DNA of 64,000 nt, taken from contig VZSF01003940.1 in NCBI GenBank assembly GCA_013398295.1, positions 682,001 through 746,000 on the forward strand. Direction: 5' to 3'. How positions within the stretch are numbered: position 1 is the stretch's first letter; every line of letters starts with the position of its first letter. The position numbers were made by a program, and so were the translations under genes. The notes beneath the pieces are model-generated. The model was not told where the DNA came from. It worked only from the letters and a program-made list of their open reading frames with translations, and ran no database searches. This DNA is from Chionis minor. Taxonomy: Eukaryota; Chordata; Aves; Charadriiformes; Chionididae. This document shows positions 1 to 13,400 of the stretch, piece by piece.

Positions 1-2029
1 GTAACTCTCATCCGTTTTGGGAAAAGCACTGTTTTTCCTTTATTACTGTTGAATTTCTTCATTGTCTCTGTTTTGAGGAATTGCGTGAATAGCAACGGCC
101 GTAGTGAGTCTGGTTGCAGAGGTACGTATTTCAGTATAGCATCGGCTATAATAATCTTCATTGCCTTATTTCAGAGGCTGTACCAAAAAAAGTCCAGGAG
201 GACTGTAGTTAATGGTTTAATGCATCGAAAAAGATGTTTCCCCCTAAACCTTAGTGATTGAATATCAGCTTGTATCTGCTTCAGAACAGCTGCTGTTTCT
301 TTCATACATACCCTACAGTAATTGAATAGTCCTGCCATTTCCTACATGAGTACCCACTCCTCCTTTAAATCCTGCAAGTTCCTACCGGCTGAGATAGCTT
401 TCCGTTCCCATTTAACTCCCACCATTTTGCCATGCCAAATCCTTTATACCTAAGAGTTTAGATTTTCCTGCCATAGCAACCAGGTTATTACGTGTTTTGT
501 CAATACCTTAAATAGCAGGAGCTATTTGTGTCAAAGACATTGAAAGTCTTTGTTGATTTTTACAGGAAAAAGCGGTGCTTAATCACAAAGCTATTATGAA
601 AATTACTTTAAAGAATGTATTCTGCAAGATCCAGTGCTTTTGGTTCTCACAGAAGGTCACTGAAATGTGCAAAATGAGTTCATTTTCAATTCAATTCAAC
701 ATATTGAAAATTGTGGATCTATGAAAAGTACCGGATCTGAGAATTACTGAAGTAAACTGGTGTGAGGGGAGAATTTTTGTATTGAACCAAAATATTGTAA
801 GTCAATATATGAGCCAAGAATGTACTAAGCTGTATTATAAAATTACAATTAATACTATGCAGTAATGAAGCTGTGAGTAAACCAGCTCCAATAGCAACTC
901 TAATTATTCCATAAATTAAAGAAAAAAATGCTTGAGAGAGAATGCTTGTTGGGCACTTTACACAATCAGGCTACTTTAACTGCATTTTTCTTGTGAACTC
1001 CGCAGTCCATAAGTGGTGACGGTTTCTAGGCAGGCACAGATTTTTTTGAGATATGTGTACTCTGCAATTTTTGAATGTGTTGTGTAAATACTCAATTTAC
1101 TAGTTAGTTAATAATGCTAAAAAGGGTGATTAAATAAAGGTGCTGGTTTGGTATAATTAGCACAGCTGTTCGTGGCTCCATTTCAGATACCAATAATGTT
1201 TATTTCATGACAAACACATAAGACAGAATGGAGCTGTTGGGATTAGCTTGAAGATTCTGATTGCAGGAACTGCTTCACCAGCAGTTCCTTGTCAAAAGTC
1301 AGCCGGGGGCCCAAAATGGCAAGGAACAGGCACCCTTCCCTCGGGCTGTCTGTTAGCTGGGGAGCAGCAATAGTCAGACACCGCCACTGTCAGAATTGCA
1401 CAAGTGGGGAGGGGGCACCCCTGAAACACGCAAAGCGAATCGTTGTGGCATACGAAGATGCTTCGTACTTCTTTGGAACAACAAGCCTTTGTGTACATAT
1501 TTGAGGGTAGGAGATGACACGCGAGGAAGATGAGTGATTTTACAAGATTGGGAAAACACTGAGCATCAGCAGTAGGAAACAGGTCAGTCTCAGTCAGTCA
1601 GGTATTATCTGAAGACTCACAGGTTTTTTCCTTTTTTTTGTTTTTTTTTTTTAATTCATTTTTATTTCCTGGGAGAAGTGGGCTACTTTTTGCTTGGAAC
1701 CCCTAGCTAGAATTTTGAAGTTTAACAGATTAGACTTGTATAGTTGCACTACCCTGCAGATAAAAGGCATCATTCAGCCAACCCACTCTCCAATAATTAG
1801 TGCCTGAGCTTCATAAATACCTAATTTTATCAATGCTTCTGTGACTATACAGAGATGAAGTCATAAGCTACTCTGTGTGTAGACTATAAATGAACTGGTA
1901 ATATTAACTGAATGTGATGTAAATCAGGGCTCTTTAGAGCTCATCAGTGAGCAGGAATCAATATTAAGGAAACTGTAAAATTTCAAATATTTTTTGCTCT
2001 GATAAATAGATTGATTACTTGCCTCTTCT
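1..2029. other. AT-rich non-coding stretch, nothing recognised
   Basis: No repeat family, RNA gene or convincing exon was recognised. A T-rich low-complexity tract lies near 1621-1653. A slightly GC-richer patch at 1290-1560 carries short overlapping open frames on both strands that look like chance. Confidence 0.6.
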
Positions 2030-2030
2030 G

Positions 2031-2160
2031 GGAGGAAGCGTAGCATAGTGGTTCCAGTAGCACTGGAGTGGAAATCTGGATATTTGCTTTTCACCTTACT
2101 CTGCTATAAAATAGTGACAATACCAGTAACATATATTTGCTTGAAGCTTTCTTTGTAAAC
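2031..2160 (+). repeat. MIR-like tRNA-derived SINE remnant
   Basis: The block around 2039-2055 reads GTAGCATAGTGGTT, the tRNA-like A-box start of MIR. It is followed by a CACTGGAGTGGAAATCTGGA segment and then CTCTGCTATAAAATAGTGACA, matching the 'CTGTAAAATGGGGATAATA' core of MIR. It is heavily diverged, as expected of an old insertion. The call rests on visual resemblance to the family; a RepeatMasker run would settle it. Confidence 0.55.
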
Positions 2161-2349
2161 ACAGTCCTACTGGTTTTAGATCCTTAGAGTCTAATTTCAG
2201 TTATTGTTCATCATCTACATGCACAGATAAATATCTCCTGCAGATACAGCCTACTTATAATAAATAAATAGGAATACTTTAAAGCTAATAGTTTCAGAAT
2301 TAAAATAACTCTGCTTTTTAATTCGTATTTTTCTCTCTCACTTGTCCAG

Positions 2350-2516
2350 GTACCTGGAATTTTTCCGCGCTCCAGTCAACGCAACAAGTCTTTGAGAAAA
2401 ATGCCAATTATTTCTATTCTGAGAAAGCTCCCAAATGAGCACCTTCTCCGGCCCCCAAGGCCAAGATTATCACTATTCTCACTGATCCATCAGATCAGGC
2501 GTGCTCCTGGTATCAG
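2350..2516 (+). other. Candidate internal exon (167 nt), unknown product
   Basis: A strong acceptor (TTTTTCTCTCTCACTTGTCCAG, AG at 2348-2349) and a fair donor (ATCAG|GTATAA, GT at 2517) bracket 167 nt. Only the frame starting at 2350 is open throughout. It encodes a basic peptide containing RNKSLRKMPIISILRKLPNE and later RRAPGI. A second frame is open for its first 28 codons and then stops at TGA. The stretch is more GC- and CpG-rich than its surroundings. No domain or family is recognised. It could be a coding exon, a lncRNA exon or coincidence. It lies 190 bp downstream of a MIR-like SINE. No upstream or downstream partner exon can be assigned. Confidence 0.2.
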
Positions 2517-5500
2517 GTATAATGATGTAGCCTCTTGTTACTACCATTCATTGTATTTTTTCCCCTATGTTAAACTATCAAAAGAGTGCCGTGCGACACC
2601 TTCCATGCTATATCTGGAACGGTTGTTAATGCCACCCACTGAATACATTTAGCACGGTTGTGGTACCGTTACGACACTCCAACAATGCATTAGGATTTAA
2701 AAACAATTTTCCAGCAGCACCAGGGTGTGCTCGAGGATCCAGCAGCCCAGAAATACCACTTCCCTGAAGTGGTCACAGCAGGATTGCACATCCTAGGGGA
2801 GATACAGATCCTGCAGAAGGGATGCCTTGAGCCTGGGTGGTACAGTACTCACAGTGGAAGATGGTTATCTGGCATTCCCTGCCTTCACATGAGAAATGGA
2901 GAGCTAGATCCTGCAAGTTTATTGAAGGTCCAGCTTTCCAAATTCACCGACTAGGCTGGGCTGCTCTTTTTCAGATATAGATGTAATTACCCACACATAA
3001 AATAATTCACGTTAAAAATTTGTGTCTATTATTCCTACTTCTTCTGGTGCAGACTAGCAGCTTCATATGAGTGCTCAGGTCAACAAATGAGGCTTCTCCT
3101 TCTGTGCTTTCTGAAACCTGGTGACCTTCCTCTCCTTTTGGTGACTAGAAGAGGAAATAAGGGTCCCAAATAAATGAACGTGCTGTCTTCCTGACATTAG
3201 ACAGCATGTGTGACTATAACTGAAGATGGATGTGGAAATTAACTCCCAGTCTGTGAAGGAATCTGTCTGTCTTGACTCACTGCAGAAAAACCTAATGAGC
3301 CTAGCCTCCTAATTTAGGCATCCATGTTAGAGATCTAAGGCTAGATAGAGCAAATACTCCTACTAATGGAACTGGAATACATGATAAAAATAACAATGAC
3401 TAAGAAACTGACATCAGAAGTAGTCTGGTGGTAAAACCTGCTCTTAGCAAGTCTAATCAATGCACACCACAATTGGTATCCTGCACCACCTATGCTAGGG
3501 CTCCGAATATTTTTGATATCCAAGTGGCTGAAGTTAAAGCAGCAATATTAGGAATTACTGCAAAAAAATTCAAAGGCAAGGAAGGAGAGCGTTGGGAAAA
3601 GAAAAACCTTGTTTGTGATGTTAAAGCCTTTATTATATTTAAGCAACAGCTGAAAGAATTTGCATTTTGTTGGGGTTTATTTTATTCCCCCATCTGTTCT
3701 ACCCTTTTCACTACATACTTTCTTTTTACATTTTAAATTCAAGTTCTGATTGTGATGGAGTTTTCTGAAAGGTTTTGGAGAAAACATAGGTGTTGATGAA
3801 ATGAGGAAACATGAAAATCAAGGTTTTGAAAGTGGATGTGTTTTTTAGTCAGAAGTTTAAAGAAATGCTGAAAAAAAGCAATAAAATAATACGAAAATAG
3901 AAAGACATTGTTATGAGAGCAATTTTGATTCCTTTAAGAAAATTCTTTAGCCTTAGTGATTCCTTCTGAAAACAAGGAAAAGCAGATCTTTATATTTGCG
4001 TTAATTATATAATAGGGCAGATTAATATACATTCAAGTCGCTGTTATATACCACTTTTAAGACAGAAAGACTCTCAGTTCATTTGTGGAAATAGCCTGTC
4101 TTTTTTTCAGGACCTGACCCGAAGCTGATTAAAATCAAAGGTAAAACTCCAGTAGTTGATAACATATGTTAATTGACTAATTTCTGTTAAAAATGAGTAT
4201 TGGGGGAAAAGCTTTCAGACAAAAGGACGTGAACAAATTTTAACTAGGAGGAAATTTTGGAACTTTGTGGTTCAGAAATGCCTGCATGCCAGCACTTCAT
4301 TATTACTGGCAGTGTTTGTGTAGCTTAGAGTTGTGAACCCCTACTTAAATGCATATTCGCTGAATAGTGGGGTTTGAAAGTCTGTCAGAAAATCAACCCT
4401 CTTAACGCAGCATTTAAATTTGTACTCAGCCTTCAATATTGCTAAAATCTCAGTGGGACTTAAACTGATGCTGTCCTTAAGAGAAATTTTCCTGAGGAAG
4501 TAATTTTCTGAAACGCGGCCTATGAGTGCTCTGAAAAACAGCAAAGCACCTTTGTCTTCCCATTTCACGAACCTCAGATCAATTATAAAAATACCAATTT
4601 TTAAAAGTTCTGTGGAACGAGCTATTTTTCTGTCACGCCTGTGACACACATGTCAGTCACATTTCCAACCGACAATCTGAAAGCCAACCTGCAGAAGCAG
4701 CTACCTTTGTCATAAATTCAACTTGACAGCTTCTCTGCAGGGCTTTCAATTAGGATCTTTTTGTGATTTTTTTTTTAAAAAAAAAACAAAAAACCCACAA
4801 CTGAAAAAGAATGAAAGTGTCAGTCCAAATGCGATGAGGAAATGCTGTTTTGCGGGAGGCCTGTGCATACTGTGTTTTGTTCAGACTCTGTGACGATCAG
4901 GAACCTGCAATGCCAAGTGCTGAGTTAAAAAAAAAAAAAAGCACTTAAAAAAACTCGGTACAGTGTAAAAATAACTGGTTTTGCCATTTGAGGGGATGCG
5001 TGCCCTGGATGCTGGGCAGGGCCTGAGACCTGGTGGGCCTTCCTGAGGGAGGAGGACAGAGGAGGGAGTGGAGCGGACCTGTGAGGCTACTCAGGTAATC
5101 CCGTCTCTTTCACTTCAAATTTTGCATGCTGGATGGAGGAAGTTTCAAAAAAAAAAAAAAACACCAAAACCTCAAATTCCATCATCAGTTGCTGAAAGCT
5201 TTGATAATGAAGCGGCGTGAGGGAGCTGGTGTGCCTGGAAAGAGGTAAAAAAAAAAAACCCACCCCCTCAGGCCCAGTAAAAGCTTTCTGTGCCTCAAAT
5301 GCCAACTGCTAAGCGGTGCTGAGGTGATAATTTGATGGGCCTTGTCATAGCTGCCGTCCCTGGCAGCTCTCTTCCTGCCCAGGAAAAACCCAGCTGGTTT
5401 TTAAGTTGCCAGCAATTATGTCCGACTTTGTGTGGGGAGTGCTGCCGCCGCGGCCTCTGTCCGCTGAGGTAAATGTTATTTCCCAGGCTCTGGAGTGGAA

Positions 5501-5600
5501 AGTTTCCTGGTGGAATGTGGAGAGAAAATTTATAATTAAGCTGGAGAAGCGGTAAAACTAACTTTGAAGCAGTCAGTAGATGTAAAGAGATTCAATGATT
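2517..5600. other. AT-rich non-coding stretch with A/T homopolymers
   Basis: No gene recognised. It contains a T-run immediately followed by an A-run (about 4769-4789, self-complementary) and A-runs at about 4927-4940, 5146-5161 and 5247-5258. One short ATG-led open segment (5418-5468, 17 codons, start MSDFVWGV) ends at a donor-like GAG|GTAAAT in a CpG-containing patch. This is far too weak to call a first exon. Confidence 0.5.
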
Positions 5601-5851
5601 TAGAATCAAAGAATGGTTAGGTTAGAAAGGACCTTAAAGACCATCCAGTTCCACCCCCCTGCCCTGGGCAGGGACATCTCCCACTAGACCAGGTTGCTCC
5701 AAGCCCCATCCAACCTGGCCTTGAACCTCCAGGGATGGGGCAGCCACAGCTTCTCTGGGCAACCTGGGCCGGTGTCTCAGTGCGCTCATAGTAAAAAATT
5801 TCTTCCTAATATCTAACCTGCATCTCCCTTTTTCCAGTTTGAAGCCATTTT
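5601..5851 (-). mobile_element. CR1 LINE fragment, 3' end, 5'-truncated
   Basis: Read on the plus strand this is the reverse complement of the avian CR1 3' region: AGAATGGTTAGGTTAGAAAGG, ACCTTAAAGACCATCCAGTT, CTAGACCAGGTTGCTCCAAG, CAACCTGGCCTTGAAC, GGGCAACCTGGGCC and CTTCCTAATATCTAACCTG in the canonical order. The CR1 3' end is at the left edge. The copy is truncated after about 250 bp, the usual fate of CR1 insertions, and has no coding capacity. Confidence 0.92.
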
Positions 5852-7319
5852 AATGCAGTTCAAAGGAAAAGAAAATCAACAAAAAGGTTAATGATGATTT
5901 TCTTTTGCTGTTGCATTTCGTGACTCTCTGTTACATACCTGTGTAAAAGAGATTTGTAGCTGAAGCGTATATTCAGCTCAGTGATGCTTTTCTGTTTGTC
6001 TGTAAAACTCTTGAAAAAGTCTCAAGGAACAGAGCTGAGATTCCCCGAGTTACAGAATTTCAAACTTTCTCTTGTTGATACACAGAACTTTCTTGCATTT
6101 TCTGAAAATGAAAGAAAAGGAGAAATTAAAGATGTAGTTCTGGATCTTGTTAACAAAGCCATCAGACATAACCAGATTTACAGCTGTCTGTAGATAGAGT
6201 AACCAGCTTCTGTAGCCCTCCAGAATACCAGTCCCTGAGCTCTGCCATTTCTCAAAAAATAGGCTTGACATTTTGATGCTGTGAATGAGTTAAGTTCTAG
6301 AAAAGATTTAAAAAAAAAGGGGGGGGGGTCATGAAATTAAAGAGCGATGGAAGGAGGCGTTACTAAGTCACTTGTAAGGTGGTTCACAGGTGCCTGCAGG
6401 AGGTGGGGAAGGTGGTTTCTAAAAGCGTGAGGGGAGGACAGAGAGCCCTGGGTAGATGCACTTAGCTGGCACAGCAGAGGAAGAAGAGAATTCTCTTGGT
6501 AGAGAGAGTTTTATGGAAATATATTTCTAGGCTCTCCCCTGCTGTACACGTGTATGATCTACTTTGTCCAACCACCCCAGCCATGGTTTTCCATTCTGAT
6601 TAAGTTCAGGCCTTAAGCCAGTGGAAAGTGCCTTAAAAAGCTCCCTTGAGTCGCTCCCTGGAACAAAGCCGATTACAAACTCTGTTCAACAGTTTTGACA
6701 CCCTCAGACTGAGCCAGTGTGTGTCTGAAGGCAGCAGGAGGAAAGGCTCTGTAAGCCTCTCCCACTGTCACTCCCCAGAGAGTTTCTCATGTTCAAGGGT
6801 GGAACAGCCCTTCCATTAGCAGCATGCCAGCACTCAAAGGGGTGCTTCAGACAGTCCGTAACTCGGCACGGTGGAAGTGTATTTCATACTTCTAGAAAGT
6901 GCAGCTACCTGCTTTAGTGTTAACACCTCAGTGTGTCTTTGCTGCATCAGTATTGACTTGCTTCTCATTAAAAAAAAAAATAATAAAATAAAAATAAATA
7001 CGGGGCAGGCCATGCCCACAGGTGTCTCCTTCCCCCTCAATTTGACAAGATGAAAACTTACAGCTAGGCTGTATGATTTTACTAATAGTTCTGTCATTGC
7101 GTTTTCTCTGCTGATATTCCAAGATCTAAAAAGAAAAATGAGGCACAAAAAAGAACCAGCTGATGAAGTTTGATGTTCACTAAACAGCGCTTTGTGTTAA
7201 ACCAGACATCAGTATTTATTGTACATCTATCTGAAAGTTGAAGGTGTGAGAGCACAGCAGCACTACTATCAGATTGCCAGTTCGGATTCAGTGTTGAAGT
7301 TTTCCTGCTATTCCACGCC
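5852..7319. other. Non-coding stretch between two CR1 copies
   Basis: No gene seen. It holds an A-run joined to a run of ten G (about 6309-6328) and an A-rich tract at 6969-7000. Open frames of 60-104 codons occur on both strands but overlap each other and show no family features. Confidence 0.5.
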
Positions 7320-7815
7320 TCATAGAAGCATAGAACGGTTTAGGTTGGAAGGGATCTTAAAGATCATCTAATTCCACCCCCCCTGCCATGGGGAAGGACA
7401 CGTACCGCTAGACCAGGTTGCTCAAAGCCTTGTCCACCCTGGCCTTGAACACTTCCAGGAATGGGGCAGCCACAGCTTCCCTGGAGGGGCAACCTGGGCC
7501 AGGGGCTCACCAACCTCATGGTGAAAAATTTTTTCCTGAGATCTAATCTAAATCTGCCCTCTTCCAGTTTGAAGCCATTACCCATCATCTGTCACTACAT
7601 GCCCTTGTACAAAGTCCCTCTCCTGCTTTCTTGTAGGCCCCTTTCGGATACCAGAAGGCTGCTGTAAGGCCTCCCTGGAGCCTTCTCTTCTCCAGGCTCT
7701 TCTCCAGCCTTCTCTCTCCCAGAGCTCTTCTCTTCTCCAACCACCCCAACTCTCTCAGCCTGTCTTCATAGCAGAGGTGAGATAGTGCTCTGATCGTCTT
7801 TGTGGCCCTCCTTTT
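7320..7815 (-). mobile_element. CR1 LINE fragment (about 500 bp)
   Basis: Begins on the plus strand with CATAGAAGCATAGAACGG, the complement of the ATTCTATG-type CR1 tail. It continues through GGTTGGAAGGGATCTTAAAG, CTAGACCAGGTTGCTCAAAG, GGCCTTGAACACTTCCAGG, CTCTCAGCCTGTCTTCATAG and CTTTGTGGCCCTCC, all in CR1 order. It is longer than the other copies here and includes part of the degraded end of ORF2. A short duplicated CTTCTCTTCTCCAGGCTC-type tract lies inside (7680-7740). Confidence 0.92.
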
Positions 7816-10139
7816 CAGCTGTTCATCACCCTTTCCCTGAAATTACCAGCCTCTCCGATCTGTCAGTGTAACTGCACGTGTAGTCTCGCCACAAGCCAGA
7901 ACTGAGCTGTGTTGGATAACCCCTATTATTAGAAGTGTTTTAGCTGTTGGATTCATTTAGACAGAACTGGATTAGAAGCAATTACACGTCATTAGTTGAC
8001 AGTTTGGAGAAGTCTGTAACCTCCGGTAGCGATGAAATGGGCGATGGGATCACCAAAAAGTAGAGTGATCACCTCTTAATCTGGCACAATTGCTGCCCAA
8101 ATAGCCTTACTTAGCATCAAGGACCCTATGTGGGCAAGTTGCATTTGTTAAGACTGAGAAAGTGATATAATTATTATACCTGAAAGACTGACAGTGTTGC
8201 TGTTCTACTTGCTGCTGCTTAAAATGGCAGAATCAGACTTGCAGTTACAGTTGTAATTTTCTGTTACATTAGGAAAATAGTCCTCTATCAGCAAGGGGTG
8301 TTGGGGAACTGGAGCAGTCAATGGCTAAAACCTCAGCAGGCTACCTTCCTGCTCGTTAGGTAAAGAAAACAGTTGTTGTAAGCGTTTTACTAAACATTAG
8401 AAGTAAGGGAGTCAAACCAGAACTAAGATGAGGTGAGTTACCGTAGGTTACAGCATTTTATTTCTGTGAAACTTTCATTGAGTATGTGAGAGATAACGAG
8501 ATTGGAAGAGGTGTCATAAGCCATGCATTTTCCCCCGTTCCTAATAACGTATTAGTATGTGAACTGAAAAGTGTCCATATTTTATGTATGACATTATTTT
8601 CAAATTTGACCATGAGAAGGGGTTTTGGTGTCAGCTGCTAGAAGAAGAAGAGACTGAAGTGTGCAGAGAGTTTGCAGACCAAAAATGTGTCTATGTGTCT
8701 ACGAACCAGGAGGTAACCTTTAAAAAACTATAGAAGTTTTAAACTTCAGTATTTAGGGCACTGCAGTGTTAACACAGCCAGAGGACAGTATTATAGATGC
8801 ATGTACTATCTAGGACAGTGAAGTCTAGAAAAAGTCTAGATTGATTTTAAAAACAGACCTGATTTTCGGTGCAAAATTGTATTTGCACTTTTAACTTGAC
8901 GAAGTCTTTATGAACAGTTAAGCGAAGCTGAATATTTTTCCTAATTACACTATTTTATTTTTTTAATTTCCTCATTTCCTTTTTGTCCAGTTTATCACTG
9001 GGCTGTCCAACCTGTTCTCCTGCGCAGGAGGGTACAACCTCTCCCATCCTGGCTGACAGCCACTATAGAAAGTGAGATGGCTTTGAACATGGAAAGGAAA
9101 TAAAGTGCTCCTGTCACATGGGAGACTTTCCTACAGCGTAAAAGATAAATACAAAACAAACCCTCATTCATTAGGTGCAGACACTTGGAGGCATATTAGC
9201 ATTTTCATGTTTACTTAGACTCATGCCTAATTAGTTTAGTTGCTGTAAACTTCTCTCAAGAGAATAAATTACTGAAAAAAATCCTTTCCCAAATACTGTA
9301 TTTTAGTGTGGTAAAACAGCAGATCTTAAAAGAACTGCAGGAATCCAGAAGAAATGGCGTGTTCTTCTGTAAAGGGTTATCCCATTTTTTTCCGCCAGGA
9401 AAATGGTTCCATAGCAGGAAGAAAAGGAGTAGAACTCCAAGAAAAAGAGGCTGCTTCTGAGATTTTAAATCAGTATTTAAGCATGGAGGTGGTAGGACGT
9501 TAGCTTGCCTCTGAAGGTAGCTAAAGGACATAGGAAAACCAGGCAAAGATACTGATTTCACATTACAGTTTCTTGTAAGCAACATAATCCCATGCATGTT
9601 GTGCTGACAGTATGCACTGTCTGGCATGTGTCTGGATTGATTAAAATGTAGTTCTGGCCGTTAAGTATGGTACATTCCAGAAGGGTAGGAATAGTGAAAG
9701 ATTCTGAGGATCTTTAAAAATAATTGTATGTTTCTGGCTGACAGTTCTGCCTTGAAGAATGAAAAAAAATGTTCTAAAAGTCATACTTCCCCCCCCCTCC
9801 GCCATTTTAAGAAAAACAATTAAACACACACCTAGTGTAGGACTTCCTGAGCGGTGTGCTTGACCACATGTTTAAGTCCCAGTGACAAGAGCCGTGTTCC
9901 AGCATGCCTGTTGAAGTGTACATGCTTTGGTGGATACAAGAACTGTTTCTTGGGTTGACAGCAGTGGCAGGAGAAAGGAAAAAAAAAAACCTGTTTGTGG
10001 GAGGGCTGAGTTTCTTTGTACTTGGGTGTATTGCATTTTGTAGTTGTGTCCGAGTTCTGTGAACAGATGTGTTTTTATAAACCTAAATAAACAACCCAGA
10101 GAGCACGTAAACACCTGGGATGTCTCGCAGACGGGTGGT
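7816..10139. other. AT-rich non-coding stretch, nothing recognised
   Basis: No repeat family, exon pair or RNA gene was supported. A C-run occurs at about 9789-9797. A minus-strand open frame of about 123 codons (9256-9627) has no recognisable features and is probably chance. Confidence 0.5.
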
Positions 10140-10460
10140 CATCTGTTTGAGCCTTCAATTGCATTTTCTCTATAATTAGTTGTCTAATTGCTTGTCCAGG
10201 GTTGCAGCTAATGTATTTACACATGTAATTAATTATACTTCAAAAAAAACCCAAACAACCATTTTCAGTTGTTTGTCCTTTTTTCTTCATTTGTGGACTG
10301 TCAAACTATCATGCTACTGAACTATTAGCAGTTTTATTTATGGACTACATTATGACTCCGTTCTGGATATGTCTGTAGAAGGACATATGATGCCTAATTA
10401 TTTCTCAGGCTAAATGAGGAAATAATGAATATCAATTGCAACTAAGTTAAGCATTGTGGC
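10140..10460. other. Possible conserved non-coding element
   Basis: This repeat-free segment is rich in homeodomain-type cores. They include ATAATTAGTTGTCTAATTGC near 10171-10190 and TGTAATTAATTATAC near 10225-10240. More TAAT-containing blocks follow at 10390-10440. Such spacing resembles vertebrate developmental enhancers, but AT-rich DNA yields TAATTA by chance. Conservation cannot be seen from one sequence, so this is inference only. Confidence 0.2.
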
Positions 10461-13400
10461 CAGTGGTGGGCAGGGCAGGAATACCTCAAGAGTACCTCCA
10501 GGGCTGGGGAGGGAGCTGGGACAAGCTAGCTAGCCAGCCATGCTTTTTATTCTATTGTTTTTAATTAAGGAATGTGCCTCATTGACTTGTAACAGCATGT
10601 TCAGCTTTCTGAAAGCTGAATTTAGAGAGGGAGCTTAGACTTAGTAGTTTTGTGAGACACTTGGCAAACATCTGGTCGTAGGTAAAATTTTAATATTCAC
10701 CTGTGAGAGAACTCTGATACTACGAGGTTCCCAAAGAAGAGCTTTGCCAGTGTGCCTTTCTCCACTTTGTGTGGTGCAGATGATGGTGTTCACAGTGTTA
10801 GTCTGACTGAGACCTTGGGACAGGGCAGTTGCATGTTGCTTGATCCGCAGATGCGCATCCCTGTGTTTCTGAAGCTCAGGGCTCTGGCTGAGCTGCTGGT
10901 TTTCCCCTTCTTGAGTCATCTTCTCTCATCCATGTTTAAAGCTGTGTTTGTGCTTTCCTTTTTGCTCAACTCCAGGATCCTGTTGGACATGCCCTTTCCC
11001 TTTTCCTCACCATGCCACAATGTGGCTATTCCATTTCTCACGCATTCCTGCCTGTGTCCTCTTTTGCCAGGGATCTGTGAGTCCGCTACAAATCCTACCT
11101 TTCCTTCCTTTTATCTAGGATACGTCATCCTGTGGCCAGCACTTCTAACTCCGCTGTGACAGAGAAGAGAGACCAGGCAAGCTGCTGCTCTGTTACTCAA
11201 GCTCCACAGTGAAATCAAAGGCACATAAAAGAGAAAACATCACTAACGATTTCTGTAAGTCTGTCCTATATTAATGTAACTTGAACTGCAGTTTTGTTTT
11301 GAAGACCACTTCAAATGTTGAACAGTGTTTCTAGAATTAACTGAACTTTGAGGAAAACTCAAAGGGTTTACAGATTTTGGATTTGTCTTTAAAATGGTAA
11401 GCCGCATTCAATCCGTGTTATTGGAGCGAGTGCAAAACAAAGATTGAGGAGGGAACCTCATAATAATTAAGAAATATTGACAGCTGCTAAATGATTTTGA
11501 GGACAAATTGAAAAGAACTGGTATGTCCCTGACACTGCAAGGTCAAGTGTGCCCTCTCAAGCCCGTCTGGTAGTAAGCAGTGATAGTAACAGTTGTTGTG
11601 TGCAATGTAAAAGATTAAAAACTCACTGTATTCTGGGACTAGGACTGCTCAGGTTGCAGACTGAAGATCTTAGGGCACAAAAGGTATTAGATTAGATACT
11701 ATCCTCTGCTTTAGTCCAACACATAAATGCTTTAGTATGGTCAAACTCAACTCTTGGATTCCGATTCAGTATCAAACAAAGGAAACATGGAGGTATCAAG
11801 CTAAGGCAAAAAAACCAAACCATCTCATCCAAAAAATTCACTGAACGGATAGATGGAGTTTCCTGGAGCATCTCTGCATGGGACAGTGCAATGGTGTGCC
11901 AAGAAATGGGCTCAGGCGCAGAAATTGGCTGCAGCCCTCTTGGTGTCTGCAGGGACTGTGCCCACTGTGGCCAGCTCCTGATGCTGTTCAGCCACGCTGT
12001 ATGCCACAACGTGGGTATACATCCAAAGGAGATGGATAAAGGAAAGAAAGCCAAAACAAAGTCTTAGGCCACAAATAATGAAACATCTACAAAGTGTTGG
12101 GATTAGGAAAAAAAATTAAGTCAGAAGGAAAAGCGGCAGGACTAACTCATTGAACTACTGAAAATGAGGACTAGGGCACTGCCCAGCTAATTCCTTCTGG
12201 GAGACCTATCAAAATTAAAACTGTTTTATTGCCAGTTTATTGTCTATTAAGTTTGGAACTTTAGCGACACATTAAGGGTGAGCAGTGGTATGTTGCAGAG
12301 CTTAGTAGAGGTATCAAAGGACCAAAGATGGGCTCAGTGACTGAGCTAAGGCTACAAGATCACTGGTGATGGCTAGAATTAGATGGTTTGGGAAGAGCTA
12401 CAGAAATTCTGCTGTGGGCAATTACAGATTCACCTTTCAAGAGGGTGAATTTCTTTCAAACCCTTCTTACCCAGAGACTCTAGATCTGTAGTATGAGATT
12501 TTTTATTCTTTCTAAAGCTGTTTAATGATAGTTAGGATTTAACTCTGAAGGCTCTTATTATCTATAGATAGATCCCATTCATCCTTGAAGCCTGCTGAAC
12601 CATTAGCTTCAGTAATATGTTGCAGTAGTTAGATGAAAACTGCCTTAAGAATAGAAGCAAAAAGTAGGATCTTTAGGAACTTAAAGAACTTGGGATTGAT
12701 TTTGGTATGTACTTAACTCACAATGACACTGGCAAATAACATTTCATTAGAGAAAATATAAGTAGTTCTCAGCACCCCCCAAAAAAACCCAAACTACCCT
12801 TGCAGTGATTTCTATGGACTTTAGATCAGGAGTAAAAAAAGTAAATGACAGAATAAGACGGCTAAAAAAAAGGTAATGGTTTTGCAAACTCTGAAATAGC
12901 TGCCAGCTAACTGGTGAGATGATAACAAAGATGCTACACAGTAACTTCAGCGGTGTGGAAAAGATGAGAGCTAGATTAATTTGCCTGAACCTAGGCATCC
13001 AGCCTCAGGGGAGATGCTCTGCAGTACCTCAGCGGGCTGCTGCCGGGGGTTGATGGACCCACGCCATGGGTTCCAGCCCCGGATGCCCTCAGGGACTGTG
13101 TCCACGTGGAGCCAGTGGCCACTTGGAACAAGGGGTGAACCCAGATAATTTCCTCTGATTATCTATCAGTTTAATAATCAGTATTAGGTGATATTAAAGA
13201 AGCAGTTTTACTGCAGTGAGCGTTTGTGATTACAGAGGTTTTTTACACAGGTAAAACACTGAATGAATATTCTGCAGAAATTTCTGCATTTGATTATTTC
13301 AAGCTGTTTATGCAATTAGATGCAAAATCAAATACAAGAAGTTGATTCTGTTCTGAACTGCTTACCTGAAGCCATTTGGTGATGCTACCTAATACTCATT

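Noticed and set aside
4769..4789. T10-A10 self-complementary run
   Set aside because: Simple homopolymer junction, not a meaningful hairpin.
5418..5468. Possible first coding exon (MSDFVWGV...) before a GTAAAT donor
   Set aside because: Only 17 codons, no promoter or CpG island of real size.
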